Shown in pieces: positions 14,849 to 23,521 of a stretch of DNA of 23,528 bases. The DNA comes from Williamwhitmania sp035530955. Its GTDB lineage: Bacteria > Bacteroidota > Bacteroidia > Bacteroidales > Williamwhitmaniaceae. The notes under the pieces were generated by a model that was not told the DNA's origin, did no database searches, and saw only the letters and a program-made list of their open reading frames with translations. How positions within the stretch are numbered: the stretch's first letter is position 1; every line of letters starts with the position of its first letter. The stretch spans positions 1-23,528 of the forward strand of contig DATKTT010000103.1 in assembly GCA_035530955.1 (NCBI GenBank), read 5' to 3'. The position numbers and the translations under genes were made by a program.

Positions 14849-15607
14849 CTAAATTTTTTCAATATCCTCAGACAAGACCCAACCCTTATTTCCATCACTT
14901 ATGCGTATTTCATACCATGCTGAGAGTGAGTCTGTAACGGTAACGGTTGTCCCCTCATGCAGAATGAATAAGTCCTTGCCGCTATTATCGGGAGAACTTT
15001 TAATGGTTACAACTGGTGAAAGTACTACTGCCTCGTTACGGTCATTCATCTTAGATCGTTCAGCAACGGAGATGGTAATGGATACGCCCAGAAGGATAAA
15101 AAAGCCAATGGTACTCCAAAAGCCAATCCGCTTTAGAGAAACACTCGTTCCAAATCGTGAAAGCAAAACTGCTACACAAAAGAGGAAGAACAAGAAAATT
15201 GCAATTCTAGCCCAGCCATTTGGTCCAAACAAATTCTTAAAACTAGTAAGCCAAGTGCTAAGAAAGAATTGTGGAATAGCATCGATCTTATCAACAACCT
15301 GTAATTGAGCCAACTCTAGGTTAAACTTATAGTCGCTGTTGGAGGGTGATAAACGGAGAGCTCTCTCGTAGGAAATAATCGATTGAGCAAGTTGTCGCTG
15401 TTTAAACTGAGTATTTCCCAAATTGAAATATAAATCAGCAGATTGAAACCCCTGGTTTAATATTGCTTGATACTTTACTTCCGCCTCAGAAAAGTTTCCC
15501 TTCTGATAGTCACTATTGGCCTGACTCCAAAGCGAATCGGTTGAGTGTTGGCCATAAACCACTATAGCAAACAAGCACAACCCCATGGTAACTATTAGCT
15601 GTTTCAT
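14849..15607 (-). CDS. batE: BatE: TPR and SH3-domain membrane protein
   Basis: A 252-residue protein with a signal peptide (1-19), tetratricopeptide repeats (about 24-100, including ADLYFNLGNTQFKQRQLAQSIISYERAL split over 57-84), two membrane helices (about 133-152 and 162-182), and a C-terminal bacterial SH3 domain (about 192-251, ending GWVLSEDIEKI). This matches BatE of the Bacteroides aerotolerance operon. The repeats and SH3 domain are protein-binding modules, probably on the periplasmic side. Its ATG comes one base after the batD stop codon. Confidence 0.92.
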   Translation of the reverse strand: MKQLIVTMGLCLFAIVVYGQHSTDSLWSQANSDYQKGNFSEAEVKYQAILNQGFQSADLYFNLGNTQFKQRQLAQSIISYERALRLSPSNSDYKFNLELAQLQVVDKIDAIPQFFLSTWLTSFKNLFGPNGWARIAIFLFFLFCVAVLLSRFGTSVSLKRIGFWSTIGFFILLGVSITISVAERSKMNDRNEAVVLSPVVTIKSSPDNSGKDLFILHEGTTVTVTDSLSAWYEIRISDGNKGWVLSEDIEKI

Positions 15608-15608
15608 C

Positions 15609-17435
15609 TTACTTGATTAATTGTTCAAGGTTGCTAACTAACTCAACTGCCTTCTCAAAAATCATCTCCCTCTTCTCAATTGATGCTGAGGGAGAGTAAC
15701 GGGCAAATTCACACTGCGCTATTACCGCCAAAACATCCTGACTAGTCTGGTCATCTACACTCCTGGCCTGCAGCAGTTCCGCTACTCGGTCAGAAGTTAA
15801 GTCGGCAGAGGGTATAGAGAGCTTATCGGCCAAATATCCCAATATTGCCTTGTGCAGTTCCTCGAAATAGATATCGCTGTTATTTAACTTAAGAGCCACC
15901 TCCGCATTCTTCAACCTTCGTCGTGCAATCTTATTTGCTTTTCGGTTGCGATAAAGTTTGATATCGTAACGTTCCTTCTGCATTTTGGAAAGGAAAAGAC
16001 CTGCAAGTACAGTCAACACTATAATTAAAACATAGCCAAGATAGTAAACCCAACTTTCCACCAGCAAGAATTTTTGGGCAACAAAGTGCTGTGGTTGAAC
16101 CTTGATGAACAAAATATCCTTACCAAGCACTTTTAAATCTTTTTTGGAAACACCTCCATAAACTACGGATGTAGTGCCACCTCCTGACAAATCGGGTGAA
16201 ACGGTGATAGTGGTTGGTGAAGTTTTCAGGGTAGTGTATTTCCCATTTGATGGATTGAAGTAGGAGAACTCAACAGATGGTATGGTAAATATTCCAGCAC
16301 TGCGTGGAATTATGGGGTAGTCGAAACTTTTACTTCCAGAAGCACCATTGCCCGATGTCAAAATATTCTCGGTTACTTTTGGGTCATAGGTGTCAAAATC
16401 AGCAGGAAATGAAATTTTTGTCGCTCCAATCAGTTTTAAATTACCTATACCGGAAATTTTAAGATGGTAAGTTGCTGCCTCATTTGCATTTAGTTGCAGT
16501 CTATCCATCGACCCATCCATGCTAAAATTGCCAACGGCACCAGTGAACGATGCTGGTTTTTCTGCTTCAGGCAATGGTTTTACAGAAATTGTGACAGATG
16601 GACTGACAATATGCTTTTTTATCGTTTCAACGTTTCCACCAAAAAAATCGTCAAAAATACTTTGAGGACCATTGCTCTGAACCGCCAAAACGAGGTCAAT
16701 CTCGCATGGATCTATTTTCACCTCCCCCGTTTGCTGAGGGAATAGCAGATACTTTTTAATTACACCAACGTTGTATATTCTGCCATTAACATCCTGCCGT
16801 TTAAAAACCAACTGATTAGGGGTTTCCACCTCTTGGCTCCAGAAACCATTAAACGATGGCATCTTAATATTATCAAATCGCTGAAGATTAACCCCCCTAG
16901 CATAGATGCTAATGGTTGCCTCTACGGCCTCCCCCAAATAGGCTGAATGCTTATTTACATTAACGCGCACAAATAGGTCTCCAGCCGGATTGGAAGGATT
17001 GTTCTGATTTGCAGATGAATGCTGAGTTTGATTTGGAGAGCCACTATCGCTGCTCTTCACCACCTGAATCTCGAAGGGAGCGGTGATATATGTTTTCCCA
17101 TTAACCATAACCGAAGCTGAGCCAATTTTAGCTTTTCCTTCCTTATCTGATTGTAAAATGTAGGTATAGGAATAACTCTCCGATTGAGTAACCCGCCCAT
17201 TTATAATCTGGGTGCTCGACATGGATGACTGGCTTGGTCCTGCCAGAATATTAAAACTTCCTGGATTGGACAGCTGGAATGAGGTTGGGTGAGCATTAAC
17301 CGTAAAGGTTAGGCGAAACTGTTCACCAACCTCCACCACCTGAGGAGCCGAAGCTTCAAAGCTTACCTCCTGAGCCCAAAGCATTTGAACGCAGCCAACA
17401 AATACGCTAAATAGAAATAACCTTTTCATCTTCAC
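15609..17435 (-). CDS. batD: BatD family membrane protein
   Basis: A 608-residue protein with a signal peptide (about 1-21), a long beta-rich Ig-like periplasmic region (about 24-440; VVEVGEQFRLTFTVNAHP near the start), one membrane helix (about 463-482), and a cytoplasmic helical tail (KLYRNRKANKIARRRLKNAE onward). This is the standard BatD layout. The tail sequence IYFEELHKAILGYLADKLSI is shared in pattern with the BatD-like protein upstream. It is thought to assemble with BatA, BatB and BatC at the inner membrane; its exact function is unknown. It starts 11 bases after batC. Confidence 0.93.
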   Translation of the reverse strand: MKMKRLFLFSVFVGCVQMLWAQEVSFEASAPQVVEVGEQFRLTFTVNAHPTSFQLSNPGSFNILAGPSQSSMSSTQIINGRVTQSESYSYTYILQSDKEGKAKIGSASVMVNGKTYITAPFEIQVVKSSDSGSPNQTQHSSANQNNPSNPAGDLFVRVNVNKHSAYLGEAVEATISIYARGVNLQRFDNIKMPSFNGFWSQEVETPNQLVFKRQDVNGRIYNVGVIKKYLLFPQQTGEVKIDPCEIDLVLAVQSNGPQSIFDDFFGGNVETIKKHIVSPSVTISVKPLPEAEKPASFTGAVGNFSMDGSMDRLQLNANEAATYHLKISGIGNLKLIGATKISFPADFDTYDPKVTENILTSGNGASGSKSFDYPIIPRSAGIFTIPSVEFSYFNPSNGKYTTLKTSPTTITVSPDLSGGGTTSVVYGGVSKKDLKVLGKDILFIKVQPQHFVAQKFLLVESWVYYLGYVLIIVLTVLAGLFLSKMQKERYDIKLYRNRKANKIARRRLKNAEVALKLNNSDIYFEELHKAILGYLADKLSIPSADLTSDRVAELLQARSVDDQTSQDVLAVIAQCEFARYSPSASIEKREMIFEKAVELVSNLEQLIK

Positions 17436-17446
17436 GTCCTCTCAAA

Positions 17447-18157
17447 TTACCAATTTTTTTGAACCTTGACTTTTACTGCCTCTGCTTTCTTCTCGTTCAC
17501 CTTTTGCTCAACTTGGTTCTCATTGTTCTGAAGCGCGTTTAATATCCGCTCAGCGTCGTCCTTTGAAATTTTAGGCTGTTGTCCCTGCTGATTACTGTTA
17601 TTGTTCTGCTGGTTTTTATCATTTTGGTCTTTTTGCTTATCATCCTGCTTGTTTTTATCATTCTGATTCTTATTATTTTTATTCTTGTCCTTATTATTCT
17701 TGTCCTTGTTTTTTTGATTATTCTTTTTCATCAGCTCCTTGGCATACGCCAAATTATACTTAGCGTCCATATCATGGGGGTTTAGCCGGAGCGAATTTTC
17801 ATAAGCTTCAATGCTCTCCTTTAACTTCTTGCTTTTTAAGAGAGAATTGCCAAGGTTATAATAGGAACTCGCCAGCTGTTTCTTTTGGCCGGTAGTATTG
17901 TTGTCTGCAGATAATTTATTAAAAATTTTCGCAGCGTCATCAAACTTCCCTTGCTTATACAAGGCATCACCCAAATTAAACTGGGCATCAAAAGAAGATG
18001 GATTACGCTCCAATGCCTTTCTGTACTTAACTTCAGAATCAAGAAAGCTGGACTTATCGTAGAGTTTATTGCCCATCCTAATTTCCTTTCGGCCTGTTTG
18101 GGCGAAGGAACTTATTACGGAAATAAAGAGGATTAATATTGTTAGTATGGTTTTCAT
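17447..18157 (-). CDS. batC: BatC: TPR protein with Lys/Asn/Gln-rich linker
   Basis: A 236-residue exported protein with a signal peptide (1-19) and TPR repeats from about 25 to 142 (SSFDAQFNLGDALYKQGKFD and LASSYYNLGNSLLKSKKLKE). A low-complexity Lys/Asn/Asp/Gln linker (144-194) leads to a conserved C-terminal piece (ISKDDAERILNALQNNE to the end KNW) typical of BatC. TPRs bind partners, here presumably BatB, with which it is translationally coupled: its ATG overlaps the batB stop (ATGA). The linker is encoded by A-rich codons with a visible tandem repeat. Confidence 0.92.
   Translation of the reverse strand: MKTILTILILFISVISSFAQTGRKEIRMGNKLYDKSSFLDSEVKYRKALERNPSSFDAQFNLGDALYKQGKFDDAAKIFNKLSADNNTTGQKKQLASSYYNLGNSLLKSKKLKESIEAYENSLRLNPHDMDAKYNLAYAKELMKKNNQKNKDKNNKDKNKNNKNQNDKNKQDDKQKDQNDKNQQNNNSNQQGQQPKISKDDAERILNALQNNENQVEQKVNEKKAEAVKVKVQKNW
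17681..17710. repeat. 15-base tandem repeat in the batC linker
   Basis: Two adjacent 15-base units, ATTCTTGTCCTTATT and ATTCTTGTCCTTGTT (plus strand), differ at one position and are in frame. They encode repeated Asn/Lys/Asp residues in the batC linker (residues 144-194, about 17576-17728), which could vary in length by replication slippage. Confidence 0.7.
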
Positions 18158-19188
18158 TTCAATCGAGCTTTAAATATCTCCAATTTTTCCTGCCACCGAT
18201 TCTTCCGTTCTAGAATAAAATATTCCACAAAAAGGAGGAAGAGGGCAAACCAGAGAAAATACTGAAACTTATCGTCATATTCGGAATACACCTTGGTATT
18301 AAAATTCTGCTTGTCCATTTTTCGAATATCGGCAAGAACCTCGTTAAGGCCAAAACTAGAGTTTGTAGCCAACGTATACCTTCCACCAGTTGCAGCGGCA
18401 ATTCCCATTAACACACTTTCATCGAGCTTGGTAACAACAATTTTTCCATTTGAATCAGTAAGAAAATTCGTACTCCCTGGTGCTAATGGGATTGGTGCTC
18501 CTTGTGGGCTTCCCACACCGATAGTATGAATAACAATCCCCTTTTCTGCAGCATCGTGAGCTGCCGCAATGGCATCATCTTCATGATTTTCACCATCGGT
18601 AATAATTACCATCACCCTACTCTTCTCACTCTCTGGTGTAAAGGAATTTATGCCCAACTCAATGGCCTTACCTATTGCAGTTCCTTGTACAGGCACAATA
18701 CCAGGATTAATAGTATTCAGGAACATCTTAGCCGAAACGTAATCGGAGGTCACTGGCAGCTGCACATAGGCGTCACCAGCAAACACAATTAGCCCAATTC
18801 GATCATCGGTGAGCTTATCAACCATTTGTGCAATAGCCTGCTTTGCCCGCTCAAGCCGGTTTGGCTTGATATCTTGAGCAAGCATGCTGTTGGAAACGTC
18901 AAGACAAATAATAAGTTCAACTCCTTTTCGCTTCACATCCTTCAACTTAGAGCCCAACTGGGGTCGAGCAAGAGCAAAAATGAGCGATATTGCTACCAGT
19001 GAGAGTATAGAGGCTTTTACCCAAGGGCGCGAACTTGAAGCCTCCGGCATTAGCTCAGAAATGATACTGGGGTCGCCAAACCGCTTAATTGCCCTTCTCC
19101 TTATCTGCATTGCCAAGTAAAATAAGGCAAGAAGAAATGGAATAGCTATTAACAAATACAAATATTCTGCGTTAGCAAAACGAAACAT
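18154..19188 (-). CDS. batB: BatB: von Willebrand A domain membrane protein
   Basis: A 344-residue protein with N-terminal membrane helices at about 8-28 and 58-74, a VWA domain (about 88-290) and a C-terminal helix (about 308-327, FQYFLWFALFLLFVEYFILE). The metal-dependent adhesion site is complete: D97-V-S99-N-S101, T170 in GTAIGKAI, and D198 in IITDGEN. Such domains bind protein ligands through Mg2+. It is paralogous to BatA, with MIDAS Thr and Asp at the same residue numbers. It starts 10 bases after batA and overlaps batC by four bases. Confidence 0.94.
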   Translation of the reverse strand: MFRFANAEYLYLLIAIPFLLALFYLAMQIRRRAIKRFGDPSIISELMPEASSSRPWVKASILSLVAISLIFALARPQLGSKLKDVKRKGVELIICLDVSNSMLAQDIKPNRLERAKQAIAQMVDKLTDDRIGLIVFAGDAYVQLPVTSDYVSAKMFLNTINPGIVPVQGTAIGKAIELGINSFTPESEKSRVMVIITDGENHEDDAIAAAHDAAEKGIVIHTIGVGSPQGAPIPLAPGSTNFLTDSNGKIVVTKLDESVLMGIAAATGGRYTLATNSSFGLNEVLADIRKMDKQNFNTKVYSEYDDKFQYFLWFALFLLFVEYFILERKNRWQEKLEIFKARLK

Positions 19189-19198
19189 GCCTGTATAT

Positions 19199-20191
19199 TT
19201 AAGGAATAGTTCTTAAAATGGTGACCTTAACAATAAAATCGAGAGCAATCAATAGCAGCGAAGCTAAGGCAAAAGGCATGAAGCGCTCCTCCTTCTTACT
19301 TAGTGTTTTGATCTCAACTTTCGATTTTTCCAGCTTATCAATGGACTGGTATATTTTCTCGAGACTTTGATTACCCGTTGCTCTAAAGTACTTTCCATCG
19401 GTCATCTGGGAAATTTGCTGAAGCATCTGTTCATCTATTTGAACAGGCATATCCTGTAACTGAATTCCATAAGGGGTTTGAACAGGATATGGGGCGGTTC
19501 CCTCTGTACCAATACCAATAGTGTAAACTCGAATGCCATATGTTTTTGCAAGCTCTGCCGCGGTTAGCGGCGCAATCTCGCCCATATTGTTTACCCCATC
19601 GGTAAGTAATATTACCACACGGCTTTTGGCCTTACTGTCCTTAAGCCTATTAATAGCAGTACCCAAGCCATTTCCTATGGCGGTTCCATCATCAATTATT
19701 CCACATTTTACCTCCTTAAGTAAATTAATTAAAGAAGTATGGTCAGTTGTTAACGGGCATTGTGTAAAACTCTCACCACTGAAAATTACTAAGCCAATTC
19801 GGTCGTTCGGACGGCCCGAAATAAACTGTATAGCAATGTTTTTAGCGGCAGTTATACGATCGGGCGTAAAATCACGCGCTAACATACTGCTTGAAACGTC
19901 AATAGCCATCACGATATCGATACCTTCAGTAGTTGAATTTTCCCAACTCTCAGAGGATTGCGGCCGTGCGATGGCCAGAATCAAAAATATAAATGCCAAA
20001 CCCTTCAACACAAATGGAAGATGGCGAAGATGAGTTTTCCATGTATTGCCTATTTTTCCAAGTCCTAATGTGGTTGATAGCTGCACCGTAGCATTCTGGT
20101 CTTTTTGGCGCAAAACGTACCAAACTACTGCTGGTATAAGCAATAGCAGCAAGTATAGAACTCCAGGATTACTAAATTGATAACTTCCCAT
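19199..20191 (-). CDS. batA: BatA: von Willebrand A domain membrane protein
   Basis: A 330-residue protein with membrane helices at about 8-27 and 58-76, a VWA domain (about 90-285), and a C-terminal helix (about 308-326). The MIDAS residues are intact: D98-V-S100-S-S102, T170 in GTAIGNGLG, and D198 in LLTDGVNN. BatA is the first of the core bat genes; in Bacteroides fragilis the operon aids survival in oxygen. MoxR ATPases commonly act on VWA proteins encoded beside them, so BatA is a likely client of the MoxR gene in this operon. It starts two bases after the BatD-like gene. Confidence 0.94.
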   Translation of the reverse strand: MGSYQFSNPGVLYLLLLLIPAVVWYVLRQKDQNATVQLSTTLGLGKIGNTWKTHLRHLPFVLKGLAFIFLILAIARPQSSESWENSTTEGIDIVMAIDVSSSMLARDFTPDRITAAKNIAIQFISGRPNDRIGLVIFSGESFTQCPLTTDHTSLINLLKEVKCGIIDDGTAIGNGLGTAINRLKDSKAKSRVVILLTDGVNNMGEIAPLTAAELAKTYGIRVYTIGIGTEGTAPYPVQTPYGIQLQDMPVQIDEQMLQQISQMTDGKYFRATGNQSLEKIYQSIDKLEKSKVEIKTLSKKEERFMPFALASLLLIALDFIVKVTILRTIP

Positions 20192-20193
20192 GG

Positions 20194-21234
20194 CTAGTTG
20201 CTACTATTTAAGGGTGATGAATCTTTGTTTTCAGCATTTCGATCTACTTGATTTGATTCAGCCTTAGGAACGGCTACGGTAGGTCGCGTTTTCTCCACAA
20301 ACAGCTCCGACAGCTTTATGCTACTTTCGTTTTCATCGGGTGACGGAGTATATTTTGCAAATTTGGTAAAATCGGCCGTGGTAAATATTGTTCTCAGGGA
20401 GTCCAACATTTCAGGCGTTAAAAGTTTTTTCGACGCCATGGCTTGTAAAATTTCATCGCTAGTTTGTTCTAGCGCATTTACACCAAATACTCGGTAGATG
20501 TATACCCGAAGTATTTCCGTGAGTTCGGAGTGATATTGTTTGAAATGATTATTTTGCCAAAGTTTTTTTCCTTTCAGATCTGAGAGTAAACGGAAGGCCA
20601 TTACATCTGCAGGTTCATCTGGTTTAACCATTGAGAGAAGTGGTTTGTTCTGTATCCTTCTAATAACCAGCCAAATGATCAATCCAATCAAAGCGACAAT
20701 GCCTAATCCCCCAAAAAGCCACGGAGCAATCTCACTAAACGTGAGTGGAGCCCCAAAGGGTGCCTTGATATCTTTAATGTCGCCTTTGGTAGTATCAACC
20801 GCCACAGTGCTCACATGAAGCATGAGGTTTTCAAGCGACACGGTATCAGGCTGTGCCCCTACCGTTAGTATGAGAAGTTTGAGGTTGGGAATTGTATATG
20901 AACCGGTATCGAAGGATGTAAGCAAGTAAGTCTTAACGAGAGATACCTGACCACTATCCTTTTTAATAGTATCAACAGGGAAATCGGACAAAACTTCAAC
21001 TCCACTAACTATGCTATCCTTATAAATAGGAAAGCCTACTTTCATTTTAGTTGACTGTGACACCAATATCCTCAGGGCAACCTGGTCACCAATAAGGATA
21101 TGGTTAGTATCGAGCAGTGCTTTGTAGGACAGATTTTGCTGAGCCGCTCCAACCAAGGAAAGGCTCGTCAGAAGTATTACTAGTCCTATATTCTTCAACA
21201 ATTGCATCGTTTTATTATTGCGGGTAACTACCAT
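20194..21234 (-). CDS. BatD-like / DUF4381-like single-pass membrane protein
   Basis: A 346-residue protein with a signal peptide ending near residue 31 (GAAQQ), a beta-rich periplasmic domain (about 35-145, IGDQVALRILVSQ, resembling the Ig-like N terminus of BatD), a membrane helix (171-192), and a cytoplasmic helical tail (about 200-330) with KQYHSELTEILRVYIYRVFG, similar in style to the tails of BatD and DUF4381 proteins. Its place between DUF58 and batA is the usual one for this gene in Bacteroidota. It probably gives the complex a second periplasm-to-cytoplasm link; function is inferred. It starts two bases after the DUF58 stop. An internal ATG at 21207 (MQLLKNIGLV) would give a more ordinary signal peptide. 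Confidence 0.82.
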   Translation of the reverse strand: MVVTRNNKTMQLLKNIGLVILLTSLSLVGAAQQNLSYKALLDTNHILIGDQVALRILVSQSTKMKVGFPIYKDSIVSGVEVLSDFPVDTIKKDSGQVSLVKTYLLTSFDTGSYTIPNLKLLILTVGAQPDTVSLENLMLHVSTVAVDTTKGDIKDIKAPFGAPLTFSEIAPWLFGGLGIVALIGLIIWLVIRRIQNKPLLSMVKPDEPADVMAFRLLSDLKGKKLWQNNHFKQYHSELTEILRVYIYRVFGVNALEQTSDEILQAMASKKLLTPEMLDSLRTIFTTADFTKFAKYTPSPDENESSIKLSELFVEKTRPTVAVPKAESNQVDRNAENKDSSPLNSSN

Positions 21235-21236
21235 TT

Positions 21237-22124
21237 TTACCGTTTCTTAAATAGTTTAATCAACGGTTTAACGTAATCTTCACTGGTGGAAATGGTGACA
21301 TTATCGACCTTGCACTTGGAGAAGGTTTCACCAATTGAGCTGCTAGAATCGGTCCACCAACGAGCATATCCATCGCGAACGCTGGAGCTCTCCGTATCTA
21401 TCCAACGCTCCTGCCCAGTTTCAGCATCTCTAACCTTAAGTAAACCTACTGATGGAAGTGATGCCTCACGGTTATCGAACACCCGGATGGCTACAACATC
21501 ATGTTTATTGCTTGCAATTCGCAGTGCATCAAAAAATCGCGGTGCGGATTGCTCGCCATCCTTAAAATCGACAAAGTCGGAAAGCACAAAGGCCGTGCAA
21601 CGTTTTTTAATACCATTGGTCAGAAAACGTAACGCTTCAGAAATATTGGTATTACTGCTTTCTGGCGTAAACTCAATCAGCTCACGAATAATTCGCAGAA
21701 TATGCTTGCTCCCCTTCTTGGGTGGGATGAATTTCTCAACCTTATCGCTAAAAAAGATAATTCCAATTTTGTCATTATTCTGAATGGCTGAAAATGACAA
21801 TACTGCGGCAATTTCAGTCATTAACCCTTTTTTCAGTTGATGAGAAGATCCAAATATTCTTGATCCACTAACATCGACCAACAACATAACCGTCAACTCG
21901 CGCTCCTCTTCAAAAATTTTAACAAACGGTGCATTAAATCGAGCGGTAACATTCCAATCAATGTTGCGAATATCATCCCCATACTGGTATTCTCTAACCT
22001 CGCTAAAGGTCATACCACGCCCCTTGAAGGCGCTATGGTATTCACCAGCAAATATATGATGCGAAAGACCACGTGTTTTAATTTCAATCTTCCGAACCTT
22101 TTTTAATAGCTCAGTTGTTTCCAC
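21237..22124 (-). CDS. DUF58 domain protein (VWA-like, MoxR-associated)
   Basis: A 295-residue soluble protein with the DUF58 signature GMTFSEVREYQYGDDIRNID (37-56) followed by WNVTARFNAPFVKIFEEERE (57-76). A VWA-like fold follows (about 78-250) with MIDAS-type residues D84-V-S86-G-S88, T159 and D183. DUF58 proteins are nearly always encoded next to MoxR ATPases and are thought to be their partners. No membrane helix is visible, so it is cytoplasmic. Its start overlaps the preceding small gene by 14 bases. Confidence 0.93.
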   Translation of the reverse strand: METTELLKKVRKIEIKTRGLSHHIFAGEYHSAFKGRGMTFSEVREYQYGDDIRNIDWNVTARFNAPFVKIFEEERELTVMLLVDVSGSRIFGSSHQLKKGLMTEIAAVLSFSAIQNNDKIGIIFFSDKVEKFIPPKKGSKHILRIIRELIEFTPESSNTNISEALRFLTNGIKKRCTAFVLSDFVDFKDGEQSAPRFFDALRIASNKHDVVAIRVFDNREASLPSVGLLKVRDAETGQERWIDTESSSVRDGYARWWTDSSSSIGETFSKCKVDNVTISTSEDYVKPLIKLFKKR

Positions 22125-22560
22125 TCTTATTTGTTTTTCGAGGTTTAATAATGAGCTTCAAAAACCATTCATCCTCTTTGAGAATCGCGGCATACTCCAT
22201 CCCTTGTTGCTTGAAACGCCACTCACTTTTTGAAACCTTTCGGTATTTTGAGGAGAGTTCCTTTTCCACAGCATCCTTTTCACCAAAGTTATACATACGG
22301 TTTACCCCAATACATATACCTTTACGATTGAGAATGAACAGCACTGTTTGCTCTTCCATAGTATTCTCAAATTTCAGGAAACTTCGATCGCCATTGTTAA
22401 CTTCCTTGGCAAAGAAAAACCCTGGAAGGCTATCCCGAATCATGGTTCTAATCTGCGACTTTGAATAGCCAATAAAATTTTGACCAGCCAAGGGCAACGT
22501 TATGCCGGAGCTTAACCCAAAAAGAATTATGAATAGAACACTATGGAACTTCAACAGCAT
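22111..22560 (-). CDS. Unrecognised small secreted protein between moxR and DUF58
   Basis: A 149-residue protein that I do not recognise. Residues 1-26 are a typical signal peptide (MLLKFHSVLFIILFGLSSGI then TLPLAG), so the mature part (about 122 residues) lies outside the cytoplasm. It is mixed alpha/beta: YSKSQIRTMIRDSLPG forms a first helix; strands FLKFENTM, QTVLFILNRKGICIGVNRMY and EYAAILKEDEWFLKLIIKP appear, with a helix at EKDAVEKELSSKYRK. The tail is basic and polar. It has one cysteine (Cys83), and no lipobox or zinc motif. Its start overlaps the moxR end by 20 bases and its end overlaps the DUF58 start by 14, so it is translated as part of the operon. The compact strand-helix-strand pattern suggests a small binding domain. 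Confidence 0.78.
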   Translation of the reverse strand: MLLKFHSVLFIILFGLSSGITLPLAGQNFIGYSKSQIRTMIRDSLPGFFFAKEVNNGDRSFLKFENTMEEQTVLFILNRKGICIGVNRMYNFGEKDAVEKELSSKYRKVSKSEWRFKQQGMEYAAILKEDEWFLKLIIKPRKTNKSGNN

Positions 22561-23521
22561 TTAGAATTTCAAATATAATATCATCACTGGTGAGGTTTTC
22601 GGCTTCGGCTTCGTACGTTAAACCAATACGATGCCTCAGTACATCGGCACAAATAGCTCTAACATCTTCAGGAATAACATAGCCTCTACGCTTAATAAAG
22701 GCGTAAGCCTTCGATGCCAAGGCAAGCGAAATAGAGCCACGAGGTGAACCGCCGTAAGTAATCATTCCCTCCAACCGGCTGAGGTTATATTCCTTGGGGT
22801 AACGGGAAGCAAAGATAATATCAAGGATGTAGCGTTCAATCTTTTCATCCATGTATACCTCTTTCACAACACTTTTAGCTCTTGCAATGTCCTCTGGTTT
22901 GAGAGCAGCATTTGCAGTTGGAAATTCGTTAAGCAAATTCTGCCTCATGATTAGCTTTTCCTCCTCCTTTTTCGGGTAGCTAATTTTCACCTTCATCATG
23001 AAACGGTCAACCTGCGCTTCTGGAAGCGGGTATGTTCCCTCCTGCTCGATAGGGTTTTGGGTTGCAAGAACCAAAAATGGCTCCTCCAATTTAAATGTTT
23101 CCTCACCGATGGTAACCTGTCGTTCCTGCATCGCCTCCAGCAACGCACTCTGCACTTTTGCAGGAGAACGGTTAATTTCATCAGCAAGAATAAAATTGGC
23201 AAAAATTGGCCCTTTGCGAACCTCAAATACCTCCCGTTTCTGGCTGTAGATAAGCGTACCTATCAAGTCAGCAGGTAACAAGTCGGGGGTAAACTGGATT
23301 CGGTTAAACTTGGCGTCAATTGTACTTGCCAACGTTTTGGCTAGACCTGGAACACCTTCGAGCAAAATATGCCCATCGGAGAGCAGACCCACCATTAAAC
23401 TTTCAACAAGGTGCTTTTGTCCAACAATCACCTTGTTCATTTCCATCGAAATAATATCAACAAACGAGCTTTCGTGCTGAATGCGTTCGTTGAGCTCTTT
23501 AATGTTAACCATTTCTCCCAT
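22541..23521 (-). CDS. moxR: MoxR family AAA+ ATPase
   Basis: A 326-residue ATPase with Walker A GVPGLAKT (56-63), Walker B FILADEINRS (110-119, D114-E115), a sensor region LATQNPIEQEGTYPLPEAQVDRF split over about 151-173, and a C-terminal lid. MoxR proteins act as chaperone-like remodellers that activate VWA proteins, here probably DUF58, BatA and BatB. The whole gene is in the window, but its promoter is not, as only seven bases remain upstream. A second in-frame ATG lies at 23512. It leads the aerotolerance operon as seen here. Confidence 0.95.
   Translation of the reverse strand: MGEMVNIKELNERIQHESSFVDIISMEMNKVIVGQKHLVESLMVGLLSDGHILLEGVPGLAKTLASTIDAKFNRIQFTPDLLPADLIGTLIYSQKREVFEVRKGPIFANFILADEINRSPAKVQSALLEAMQERQVTIGEETFKLEEPFLVLATQNPIEQEGTYPLPEAQVDRFMMKVKISYPKKEEEKLIMRQNLLNEFPTANAALKPEDIARAKSVVKEVYMDEKIERYILDIIFASRYPKEYNLSRLEGMITYGGSPRGSISLALASKAYAFIKRRGYVIPEDVRAICADVLRHRIGLTYEAEAENLTSDDIIFEILNAVEVP

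Noticed and set aside
17579..17785. 68-residue plus-strand open frame encoding almost only Ile, Leu and Val, looking like a membrane peptide
   Set aside because: It is the antisense of the A-rich Lys/Asn/Gln linker codons of batC; the hydrophobic pattern follows from the complementary T-rich triplets.
19533..20033. 166-residue plus-strand open frame
   Set aside because: It lies entirely antisense to the VWA domain of BatA, which has all MIDAS residues, and shows no recognisable domain.
21286..21783. 165-residue plus-strand open frame
   Set aside because: It is antisense to the DUF58 gene, whose motifs are clear; composition is Ser/Leu-rich as expected of a shadow frame.
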